Assembly (NCBI RefSeq): GCF_017591425.1
Contig: NW_024465885.1
Location: 37,518,501-37,582,500, forward strand
Origin: Ochotona curzoniae
Lineage: Eukaryota; Chordata; Mammalia; Lagomorpha; Ochotonidae
Length of the DNA stretch: 64,000 nt
Direction: 5' to 3'
Shown here piece by piece: positions 44,429 to 54,566 of the stretch (its first letter is position 1; each line of letters starts with the position of its first letter). The notes beneath the pieces are model-generated. The model made no database searches, was not told the DNA's origin, and saw nothing but the letters and a program-made list of their open reading frames with translations. Position numbers and translations under genes: made by a program.

Positions 44429-46433
44429 ATGTAACACTCTTTGTCGTCAGAAGCTATTGTTGAAGCATAGGGTGAGAAAATTTCAGAAAGTGGTTGGGAA
44501 AATGTAGCAGGAGGCCTTTGACATGCTTGAGGGGAGTGAGGCTGTTAAAGGAAATCCCGACTTCAAAATCTGATGGTGATGTAGATATTGACTGTTAAGT
44601 TGCAGCTGAGTAGTGTTCGACGGGTGGGTTTGGGGTAAAAGGAGCCCTCTGCAGCGTGGTGGTGTGGGGGGTGCCTGAGCCAGATCAGACCCAGTGCTTG
44701 GGCCTCAGCCTATGGGCACCATTGCCACACGGGGAGTAAGCCTTAGGTGTTCCTAGGACCGAGAGATTTCTTCCCTCAGGGTAAGTACAGCATGAGGGAA
44801 TCTCAGGCATGGTATTAAACCACTGACTCCGCCTTGCTGCCACCACCATCTTGTGACAGGAAGATTCTGGGCAGTGTTTAAAAAAAAAAAAGGTACAGCT
44901 GAAATGGCCCTGAAGACCTGGTTGTACGAAGGGTGCATTTATCACAGAGGAAGCCATTCTGAAATTTAAGGGAGGCGTTGATAAAATTTTTCTCTTAAGG
45001 GGAGCATCAGTTCAGAGTATCTTACGATATTAAATTTCCAGTTATCATCAAGAAAAACGCCTTTGATTGCATTTGCAGGAAAGCAGGGTCTGAGATAATA
45101 ATAAGAGCACAGGTGTTTTATTTAGGAGTTAATGTCAGGAAGCAAAAGTGAGGGGGAAAAGACAGTGAGATCTTAAGTGGGAGAAATGTACAGTCACTGA
45201 GCTAGCTGTCCCTGTGGGCTATCGGACTGTCCTGTTGAAGGCCAATGGAACTTTGTAGGTTTCCCCTCCAAGGTGTTTGAAGAGCTCAGATAAACAATAC
45301 TTCAAAATGCAGCACTTTGACATTTGAGCTGGAAAAAGTGTTAGAATGAAATTGTCTCTGGTCTTTCCCCTCCGCCGACTACCTTGATGCTCTTGCTCTC
45401 TTAACAGGTGCAGGGGAAAGATTTGGCTATTCCCTTGTCTGTCTCAAGATTGGACCCAGTGAAGGGAACAGTTATCTTCCACCCCGTCCCGAAGTGTCTC
45501 TCATGGACCAGAACAAGAAGGCTGAGGAATGTAATCACACCTGATAAGGCTGGTGTCAAAGGATGATATCTTTGTCTGGGAATCACTGATTGCAAAGGAA
45601 ATCATTTACTAGTTTCTGTCTTGGGACTCACTCATATTTCATAATGATTATTCACTACCCACAAGGTTCTTATCTTCTCCAAAAAGCCTCTTTCACTGGG
45701 TTGTTGGGTACCTTCCCCTTCCCCCCCGCCTTTGGTTTTTCTCTACAAGGTACCACAGATGTGTAGGTCAGAGGTCTCTGTGTTCGTACAAGAAAAGTTT
45801 CATTTATGAGACGTGAAAGAAGTAACTGTACTTACAAAGTAGAATGAGGAGAATATAGCCAGAGACCAGGCAGATAACTTAGGAAAGACTACAGCCCATT
45901 CTGCATCCAGACTGGATTTCTCATAGATCTGAGCTCACGGCTCTTCCCCCACACCCTCTTCTCGAATGTCCAGGCAGGAAATTCATGAAATTCCTTGTAG
46001 GATTTGATTAGCCCTAGGAGTCCTCTGGAAAAGGACTGGAAAGGTTCCTCCTAAGTGTATCTGTAGAAGGGCAGAGACTCACCTAACAGGAGTATCTGAC
46101 TTGTGCAAGACTCCTGAGGGGAAGGAATTGGCTGGCCTGCTTCTGAGGAATGCTCTGGGTTTCTTCTATCATTCAATTGTATGAAATTACTATTTCTGTT
46201 CTAAAGCCCTTTATATCTTAATGTCTATCTTCCTATCTGATATGTGCATACTAAAACATTCATACATCTTATTTCTATTGATCTGTCCATGCTCATTTCC
46301 CTTCAATGAATGTGCAGAGGTTTCAGAACAGTTTCCAATTTCCTCTGCCATGGTTAGGCTGGAGAATTCATTCCTCTTTCCTACTGGTTGAGAGTTGTTC
46401 CTAGAGGCATTTTTATGGTATGCATGTCTTTAA
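44429..46433. other. Intergenic sequence, nothing recognised
   Basis: About 2 kb of mixed composition. A110-kb-scale feature cannot be judged here; locally no gene, LINE or LTR landmark was found, and open frames stay under 100 codons. Confidence 0.4.
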
Positions 46434-46739
46434 TTTTTTTTTAAAGATTTATTTATCTTTATTGGAAAGGCAGATTTACAAAGAGAAGGAAAGACAGAGA
46501 AATCTTGACTCCGCTGGTTCATTCCCCAAATGGCCACAATGGCTAGAGCTGAGCCAGGAACCAGGAGCCAGGAGCTTCTTCCGGGTCTCCACATGGGTAT
46601 AGGAACCCAAGGCTTTGGGCCATCTTCTCCTGTATTCCAAGACTACAAGCAGGAGGCTGGAGGGAAGTGGAGCAGCCAGGACATGAACCAGTGCCCATAC
46701 GAGATCTGGTGCTTGCAAGGCAAGGATTTAGCTGGGTCC
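46434..46739 (-). repeat. CSINE, fairly young
   Basis: TTTAAAGATTTATTTATCTTTATTGGAAAGGCAG tail, TTCATTCCCCAAATGGCCAC, TTCTTCCGGGTCTCC, GAACCAGTGCCCATACGAGATC, TTGCAAGGCAAGGATTTAGC head. An imperfect flanking duplication (TATGCATGTCTTTAA / TATGCGTTTCTAA) may be its target site. Confidence 0.88.
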
Positions 46740-48007
46740 CTACACTATGCGTTTCTAAGCTGTGCATTCTTTAGCAGAGCAAGCTCTGAATCAGAGAGAT
46801 GCCCTGCACTTCCTGAGGTCGGATTCTGACCACTCACACAGAATCGCCCCGTAGGACTGTGCTGCACTCTAGCAGGTCAAGGGATGTGGTTGACACATTT
46901 TGATCATTTGATGTAAAGAAGAGAAAACAAGCAGTAGAAGAGTCATCATTTATGCAATCCTTCTTAAAGGAGTAGGGAAATAGCTCATCATAGCAGTTGT
47001 CACAGCTGCCAGAGCATGAGCAGAATAGATATGAGATCAGAGCGTCCTACCCCAGGAAATGCTTCCTTCAGTCAAAAAAGATTGATGATTTTGAGAAACT
47101 ACAGACCCAGGATTAAAAATTGAGATCACAAAAGCTACCGTGTTTTAAATTAAAATTTGTACTTATAAAGGAAATCCCCATCTGTCAGGGTATTTCCCTG
47201 CTATCAGATACCAGAAGGATGACTGTACCACCAGCAACCCATCAATGGGGAAGTCATTTACTGGAATCTGCAGGACAAACATCACATTTATTCACTGTGC
47301 TTTTTGTAGTCATGTCCCTGTTATTGCCTCCACTATATCCTTCAGTCTTTCTTTCAATATCCAGTGAATTTGAAGTCATCTCTTGAAAATTCACTCATTT
47401 CTTGGGGTATCTTGCATGAATGCCTGAGGCCTACATATTAGTAAGCTTGCATTTGCTTTTCTCTTGTTTCTCTAGCTTTTGATTTAGGTGTCCTTTTCAA
47501 CTAAGAACTATACTCATAGAGGGTCAAGGTAAAATTATCTTCTCCTACTATTCAAAATGAGGGTCAAAAACATTTTTCTAGCATTACTGGCAAAGTAGGC
47601 TGTGATTTTCATAATTAATGTTGGCTACCCAAATGAGTATGTTTCTGTAATAGCTGAAGTCTAACAGGCAATCCTGGTTTGAAGGAAGCATTTTTTTGAA
47701 ACATGGTGCCATATGTTCTGATCCTAAATTCATTAAGCAGTGACTGATGTGTAATTTGGTGTCCCAGATGGAATTACTCCTGGGAACAGAATGTCCTGTG
47801 CACATGGACATTTTTCAGATAAAGCTCCCAATACATGAGAAAGCATATCGAGGTTCAGGTTTGAGGTGACCACTTGGAACCTTATTATCACGAATCAAAT
47901 TCTTATCCAAGGAAAACCAGTTTTCAGTTGATGAGTTTTTAGGGTAATAAACACTTCATTGATCCTGAGATTTTGAATGATCATCAACAATCACCTAATA
48001 TGCTTTT
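46740..48007. other. Intergenic sequence, nothing recognised
   Basis: About 1.3 kb of unique DNA up to the insertion site of the full-length L1. Confidence 0.45.
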
Positions 48008-48022
48008 AAAAAAATTTTACAG
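48008..48022. repeat. Target-site duplication, left copy (full-length L1)
   Basis: AAAAAAATTTTACAG, preceded by TTTT, so the nick site reads TT/AAAA as L1 endonuclease prefers. The identical 15 bases recur at 54552-54566. Confidence 0.95.
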
Positions 48023-49276
48023 GAAGATGGCCGACGTAGGAGGAAGACTGTGAGGGAGCAGCTAGTGAGAGAGGGATAGAACGCTACAGAAGCAGCAAAG
48101 AGGAACAGCAGGGAACCGCAGCGAGAGGTCCGTGAAGCTCCCTGGGACAGTGTGGAGCCAAAAAGATCCACACAACTCGGAAGAACAACGAGAACGGAGC
48201 AGGGCAAAGGCAGAGAAACCGACATCCCACTCCAGACCTGCTGAGTCACTCTTGAAAACGGCCTGACGGGAGACGCGGCCAGCTCGGAGGCGGGGAGATC
48301 AGGGGGATCGTCACCGGCGGGAGGCCTTCGGCAGCGGTGGAGGCAGACTGCAGCGGCCGGACTTTGGTGAGCTGGGGGTTGACGTGGCAGCCTCCGCATT
48401 TCTTGCCCCCTGCTGAGGCTACAGCCTCAGAACGCGGAGCAGACGACCGAAACTGTTGGGTCTGTGTGGAACTACGTACAGTGGTGTTGTGTTGGTGGCT
48501 GAGGGGGCCCCGGGAAGGCGCATCGGATGTTCTTGCGCTGAGGGGACCAGTGCGGCTCGGTGCGCAGAGGTAGCTGGCGAGGGTCTGGAGTCCCCCACAT
48601 CCTGCCTGGTGAGTGCTTGAAACCACCAGGACTCTGAACGCCGCACCGAGCGGGCTGGGCGCCCCGCCTACAGCAGCAGCACCTCCGTAGTGCAGGTGTC
48701 AGGTGACAGGAGAACTCCTGCACCAAACTGACACGGTGCGAACCTGCCGCCGTGAAATCATTATAACAGGGCGCCTGGGCCACTCCTCCGCTAAGGGCCT
48801 GTGTGGGGGAGCCACACGGGAGCAGGGGCTCTGAACACCCACACACCACGAGTGGTGGATTCACTGCATAAGAGCCACGCCTGGAAAGTGCCTCACCCAC
48901 AGTCCCGTGTGTGGGAGACGCACCAGGTGGGCTCTGAAAAACCCTGCAGTCCCTGACACGGAGAACGCAGGGAGAAAGCACATAAAACCTTCTACGCCCT
49001 GCGGATTCCCGTGAAGGGAGCACACCCAGAGAGCGCCTCCATCCCGCCACGCCCTGGGGTGTCACACCTGTAGAAGAGGTGCCCAGAGTGTGCCTGGAAT
49101 CCACTGGGCCCCCAAGGTGGTGCTCTACAGCCCCGGGCCCTGAGAACGCACCAACGGTGCCTTGAAAATTACCACGCCCGGCAACACCACGCCTACAGGC
49201 TCCAATCTCTACAGGAAAGCACCTGACAGCCCCTCAACACACGGGCCCATTTGCCTCACCAGAATACACCAACGCA
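48023..49276 (+). promoter_or_regulatory. L1 5' UTR / internal promoter
   Basis: L1 carries its own RNA polymerase II promoter in the 5' UTR. Here it is 1254 bp, markedly richer in GC and CpG than the flanks. The first bases contain AAGATGGCC (48024-48032), a YY1-type core placed exactly at the element's start, as in human L1 where YY1 fixes the transcription start. No monomer-type tandem repeats like those in mouse L1 are seen. Confidence 0.8.
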
Positions 49277-50239
49277 ATGGGAAAAACCACCAGAAAGAGT
49301 TGTGCTCCAGATGAAAGAGCCAGCACCCCACCAAACAAGGGCCAAAAGCCATTATCAATATCGACGATACGAGATGAAGACATGGAAGTGTTACCAACAA
49401 AGGAATTGATGAAAATAATGCTAAAATCTCTCAGAGACGTGGACATAAAGCTGGAAGACCTCCAGAACCGCATAATCACCGAAATACAACAAATCAAAAC
49501 CAAACTGGATGCCCAAGATAATAAGATTGAAAGCCTCATCAACAGAATAAATGCGGCAGAGGAAAGGATCTCTGAAACAGAAGACACACAAAATGAAAGT
49601 GCCCAGCGAATTAAACAGCTGGAGACAAACCTCAGCAAAACTAATAAAATGATGCAAGAGATGAAGGATTACCTTAGAAAATTGAATATTCGGATCATCG
49701 GCCTCCCCGAGGGAGTAGAAAGAGAATCTGGGATGCAAGCAGTGCTCGATGAAATTATACAGGAAAACTTCCAAAACACTTGGAACACGAACCCACCCCG
49801 CATACAGGATGGACAGAGAACTCCCAACAGACATGATCCAAAGAGATCTTCACCCAGACACACGGTGCTCAAGTTCTACTCCAATGAAGACAAAGAAGGA
49901 ATCCTGAGACAAGTACGAAGTAGAGAAAAGATCACATACAGGGGAAAACCCATCAGGATCACTGCTGACTTCTCCGAAGAGACCCTACAAGCAAGGAGAG
50001 AATGGACAAAGATCTTCCAAGTCCTGAAACAAAACAACTGTCAACCAAAAATAATCTACCCAGCAAAGATCTCATTTGTATATGAGAACGAAATCAGATA
50101 CTTCAATAGCAAAGAAAAACTAGAAGAATATGTCTACACAAAACCAGCTCTGCAAAGTCTCCTTAGAAATGCGCTAGTCCCGGACAAAAAGGAGGCAAAT
50201 CACAAACAAAGTTGGCAAATAAGAAGGTCTCCAAACTAA
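49277..50239 (+). CDS. L1 ORF1 protein (RNA-binding chaperone)
   Basis: 320 codons, intact. ORF1p trimerises, coats L1 RNA and acts as a nucleic-acid chaperone during retrotransposition in cytoplasmic particles. Visible layout: a basic, Ser/Pro-rich N-terminus (residues 1-35), a coiled coil (about 45-130, with heptads in KLEDLQNRIITEIQQIKTKL and RINAAEERISETEDTQ), an RNA-recognition domain starting at LNIRIIGLPEGVERESG (about 136), and a C-terminal domain with PIRITADFSEETLQARREW and YPAKISFVYENEIRYF. Length is close to human ORF1p (338). The ATG at 49277 is the first in frame after the 5' UTR. ORF2 follows after 55 bp. Confidence 0.97.
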   Translation: MGKTTRKSCAPDERASTPPNKGQKPLSISTIRDEDMEVLPTKELMKIMLKSLRDVDIKLEDLQNRIITEIQQIKTKLDAQDNKIESLINRINAAEERISETEDTQNESAQRIKQLETNLSKTNKMMQEMKDYLRKLNIRIIGLPEGVERESGMQAVLDEIIQENFQNTWNTNPPRIQDGQRTPNRHDPKRSSPRHTVLKFYSNEDKEGILRQVRSREKITYRGKPIRITADFSEETLQARREWTKIFQVLKQNNCQPKIIYPAKISFVYENEIRYFNSKEKLEEYVYTKPALQSLLRNALVPDKKEANHKQSWQIRRSPN

Positions 50240-50294
50240 AGGCCGCACCAACAAGACAATTACATAGGCAACAACACACACACAACACAATCAC

Positions 50295-53200
50295 ATGGCA
50301 GGGCAAAATTGCAACCTCTCAATTTTAACTCTCAACACAAATGGTCTAAATTCACCAATCAAAAGACAGAGATTAATAGAATGGATCATCAAACAAGACC
50401 CAACCATCTGTTGCCTACAAGAAACGCATCTAACCAGAAAGGATGCAAAGAAACTGAAAGTGAAGGGATGGAAAAAGATATTTCACGCCAATAGACGAGA
50501 AAAAAAAGCTGGGGTAGCTATCCTAATTTCAGACGAGATAGATTTCATTCTAACTAACATCAAAAGAGACAGGGAAGGCCATTTTATACTGGTGAAAGGA
50601 ATGATCCATCAAGAAGCAATCACCATCATTAATGTTTATGCACCGAATCTTAATGCACCTACTTACGTAAAGCAATTACTTACAGACTTAAGGGAAGACA
50701 TAGACACCCGCACAATTCTTGTAGGCGATCTCAACACACCTCTAACAACAATGGACCGGTCTACGAAACAAAAACTCAACAAAGAAACAACAGAGCTCAC
50801 ACAAACAATAGAACAACTGGACTTAGTAGACATATATAGAACTTTTTATCCTAAGGCCACAGACTATACCTTCTTCTCAGCGGTGCATGGCACCTTCTCC
50901 AGAATCGACCACATGATAGGACATAAAGCGAATCTAAACAACTTCCAAAACATTAGTATCATACCATGTACCCTCTCAGACCACCATGGGATGAAACTGG
51001 AAATCAACAACTCAAAACTCCCCAGGAAGTATAGGCACTCTTGGAAATTGAACAATATGCTATTAAACGAACAATGGGTCAGAGAAGAAATTAAAGATGA
51101 GATCAAAAAATTTATGGAAACCAATGAAAACTCTGATACAACATTCCAAAACTTGTGGGACACCGCCAAAGCAGTGCTACGAGGTAGATTCATCGCAATC
51201 GGAGCCCATGTCAAGGCCCAAGAAAGACGCCAAATACAGGAACTAACCTCACACCTCCAGGATCTGGAAAAACAGCAGCAGAAGAGTCCCACACACAATA
51301 GGAAACAAGAAATCATCAAAACAAGGGAGGAGATAAACCAAATAGAAATCAAAAAAACTATACATAAAATCAACAAATCAAAAAGTTGGTTTTTTGAGAA
51401 AATAAACAAAATAGACACTCCACTGGCCCGATTGACCAAAAAAAAAACAAGAGAAAGTGAGAATCAATAGCATTAAAGATGAAAAAGGCAACATAACAAC
51501 AGACACTGCAATCATTAAGAAAATAATTAGAAATTACTACAAAGAACTGTACTCCCACAAATTTGAGGACCACCAAGAAATAGAAAAGTTCTTGGACTCC
51601 CACCACTTACCAAAACTCAGTCCGGAGGCAACTGCAGAATTAAATAAACCCATAACCGAGGTAGAGATTGAAACAGTCATCAAAGATCTCCCAACGAAAA
51701 AAAGCCCAGGCCCAGACGGCTTCACTACAGAATTCTACAAAACATTCCGAACAGAACTAACCCCAATCCTCTACAAGCTCTTCAAAACAATAGAGGAGGA
51801 AGCAACCCTCCCAAACTCATTCTATGAAGCTAACATCACCTTAATCCCAAAACCGGACAGAGAACCATCAGAGAAGGAAAACTACAGACCTATTTCTCTG
51901 ATGAACATTGATGCTAAAATTCTCAACAAAATCCTAGCCAATAGAATTCAAAAAATCATCAGACAGATCATTCATCCGGATCAAGTAGGATTCATCCCTG
52001 GAATGCAGGGATGGTTCAACATTCGGAAATCCATAAATGTTATAAACCACATCCAAAAACTGCAAAACAAGAACCACATAATAGTTTCAATAGATGCAGA
52101 AAAAGCTTTCGACAAAATCCAACACCTCTTCATGCTAAAAACTCTAGCCAAAGTAGGCATAGATGGGAAAATCCACAACATAATCAAAGCAATTTATGAA
52201 AAACCCAATGCCAGTATCATACTGAATGGAGAAAAGCTAGAACCCTTCCCACTGCGATCTGGAACAAGACAAGGGTGCCCGCTATCACCACTGCTATTCA
52301 ACATAGTCCTAGAGGTACTTGCAGAGGCCATAAGACAAGAAAAAGAAATCAAAGGCATACGTATAGGAAACGAAGAAGTCAAGCTTTCACTATATGCAGA
52401 TGACATAATCCTGTACATAGAAAAACCAGGAGACTCAATACAGAAACTGCTAGAACTTATACGAGAGTTTGGCAGAGTGGCGGGGTACAAAATTAATGAA
52501 CGAAAATCAACAGCCATAGTGTACGCAAATAACACCAAGATGGAAGAAGATCTAACCAACAGGATACCATTCAAAATAGCAGAGAGAAGTATGAAGTATT
52601 TGGGAATAAATTTAACCAAAAGCGTAGGAGACCTATTCGAAGAAAACTACAAACTATTTAAAAAGGAAATTGAACAAAACCTCAAAAGATGGAATAACAT
52701 CCCGTGCTCCTGGATAGGCAAAATCAATATCATTAAAATGTCTATACTACCACAAGCAATATACATTTTCAACGCAATTCCAATCAAATTGCCCAAAACA
52801 TTCTTCACGGAACTGGATACAATGATTCAAGAGTTCATCTGGAAACACAAAAAACCACGAATAGCTAGAACCATCCTGAAAAATAAGAAGTTAGCAGGGG
52901 GAATCACAATCCCGGACCTCTGGACATACTATAGAGCAGTGGTTATCAAAACAGCCTGGTACTGGCACAAAGACAGAAAGGAAGATCAATGGAATAGAAT
53001 AGAAGCACCAAAAGGGAACCCACACAAATACAGCCAATTAATCTTTGACAAAAAGACCAATGACAACTCAAGCAAGTGGGAAGGACTCTTTAGTAAATGT
53101 TGTTGGGACAACTGGCTGATAGCCTGTAGAAACAAAAAGATAGACCCACATCTATCACCATACACTAAGATCCAATCTACATGGATAAAAGACCTAAACC

Positions 53201-54108
53201 TACATCCAGAAACCTTCAAACTCTTGCAGGAAAATGTAGGAAATACCCTGCAAGACCTAGGAGTAGGTTCCGACTTTCTAAGAAGGACACCAAAAGCAAT
53301 AGCAGTTGAGAACAGAATAAACAAATGGGACCTCATCAAACTAAGAAGCTTCTGTACAGCAAGGGAAACAATCAACAAAGTAAAAAAGCAACCCACAGAG
53401 TGGGAGAAGATCTTTGCACACGATATAGGCGATAGGGGGCTAATTTCCAGGATATACAAAGAACTTCAAAACAACCAAAAAACCAAAACAAACAAACCAC
53501 TCAAGAAATGGGCACGGGAAATGGGCAAACATTTCACAAAGGAACAAGTCCAAATGGCAAACAAACATATGAAAAAATGTTCCAGCTCCCTAGCAATAAG
53601 GGAAATCCAAATTAAAACATCGATGAGGTACCACCTAACACCAGTAAGATTGGCCCACATAAACAAGAACACCAACGACGCTTGCTGGCGAGGATGCGGG
53701 GAAAAGGGAACCCTACTCCACTGCTGGTGGAGCTGCAAATTGGTACAGCCTTTATGGAAATCAGTCTGGAGAACACTCAAACAACTCAAAATCTGCATAC
53801 CATATGACCCAGCAATAGCACTCCTAGGAATATATCCAAAACACCTGTTTTACGACAAACCAACATGCATCCCTATGTTCATTGCAGCACAATCAGTAAT
53901 TGCAAAAACATGGAAGCAACCGAAATGCCCATCAGCAGAAGATTGGATAAGAAAGCTTTGGTTCATCTACTCCATGGAATACTACTCAGCTATTAAAAAA
54001 AACAAAATGCAGTTCTTTGTGGCTAAATGGGCACAACTGGAAACTATAATGCTAAGGGAAATGAGTGAATCCCAAAAGATTAGATACCACATGTTTGCCT
54101 TGATTTAA
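50295..54108 (+). pseudogene. L1 ORF2 (endonuclease-reverse transcriptase), one frameshift
   Basis: ORF2p nicks target DNA and copies L1 RNA in place. The first frame (50295-51470, 391 codons) holds the AP-like endonuclease: N14, E43 (LQETHL), D145 and N147 (GDLNTPL), H230 (SDHH), all present. The second (51457-54108, 883 codons from its first ATG) holds the reverse transcriptase with [34 protein letters not shown] at 52393-52404 (residue 700) and the C-terminal [18 protein letters not shown] zinc-knuckle-like motif. The frames join at an A10 run (51438-51447), where one extra A shifts +1 within a Lys-rich stretch; no other stop or shift is seen. Without it ORF2 would be 1270 residues, against 1275 in human. 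The extra A could be real, polymorphic or a sequencing error. Confidence 0.95.
51438..51447 (+). other. A10 homopolymer carrying the ORF2 frameshift
   Basis: The upstream frame ends 23 bp later at TAG (51468-51470), while the downstream frame continues open for 2.6 kb. The position lies in the Lys-rich ARLTKKK linker between endonuclease and reverse transcriptase. Confidence 0.85.
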
Positions 54109-54463
54109 CCTGTAATTTTTTGTTTGATTGTTGGTTATTTTTTGAACCTGTCATTGATACTGTCTCAACCCAGATGTTTCGAAGAATGGAACTTGCATTA
54201 TTTTTAACATATTGTCTACCCATTACTATGTCAATTAATTCCATAATGTTGTATATTGATACTGAGGCCTTGTTGGGGCTTTTAACTGACCGGATCTTTA
54301 CTCTGTTAGACCTATCTTCAGACCATAGAAGGTCTCCCCAAGAGGCCACTGAACTTATCTGGACAATAAGATGCTGAACTTTATGCTAGGCATGTGTTTG
54401 CAAGCAATGAATCTCAACTGAACTTGAACTATGGTTATGCAACAAGGTGGAGGAATCCACCAT

Positions 54464-54493
54464 GGGGGGAGGGGTATGGGAGGGGTGGGGGGG
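54464..54493 (+). other. G-rich tract in L1 3' UTR (G-quadruplex-capable)
   Basis: Runs of 6, 4, 3, 4 and 7 G separated by one to three bases, on the sense strand near the 3' end. Such a polypurine G-tract is a standing feature of mammalian L1 3' UTRs. The truncated L1 at 59.8 kb has its counterpart (C-rich on the plus strand at 59809-59835). Confidence 0.85.
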
Positions 54494-54551
54494 ATCCCCA
54501 GCGCCTATAAAACTGTACTACATAATACAGTGTAAGGAACAATAAAAAAAA

Positions 54552-54566
54552 AAAAAAATTTTACAG
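54552..54566. repeat. Target-site duplication, right copy (full-length L1)
   Basis: AAAAAAATTTTACAG following the A tail; identical to 48008-48022. Confidence 0.95.

Larger units (their letters stand above)
48023..54558 (+). mobile_element. Full-length young LINE-1
   Basis: About 6.5 kb. Parts: 5' UTR 48023-49276 (GC- and CpG-rich, beginning GAAGATGGCCGACG), ORF1 49277-50239, a 55-bp gap, ORF2 50295-54108 (one frameshift), 3' UTR 54109-54540 with a G-rich tract, AATAAA at 54541, and an A tail that merges with the target-site duplication. Perfect 15-bp duplication, intact ORF1, a single lesion in ORF2 and all catalytic motifs present mean a very recent insertion. The 3' UTR matches that of the truncated L1 at 59749-61449, so the lineage has been active for some time. 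It inserted in the same orientation as the window, opposite to APP. Confidence 0.97.

Noticed and set aside
48472..49104. 210-codon antisense open frame in the L1 5' UTR, resembling in position the primate L1 ORF0
   Set aside because: It opens at a GTG, and the only ATG lies close to its end. The region is GC-rich, so a chance frame is likely, and there is no visible similarity to ORF0.
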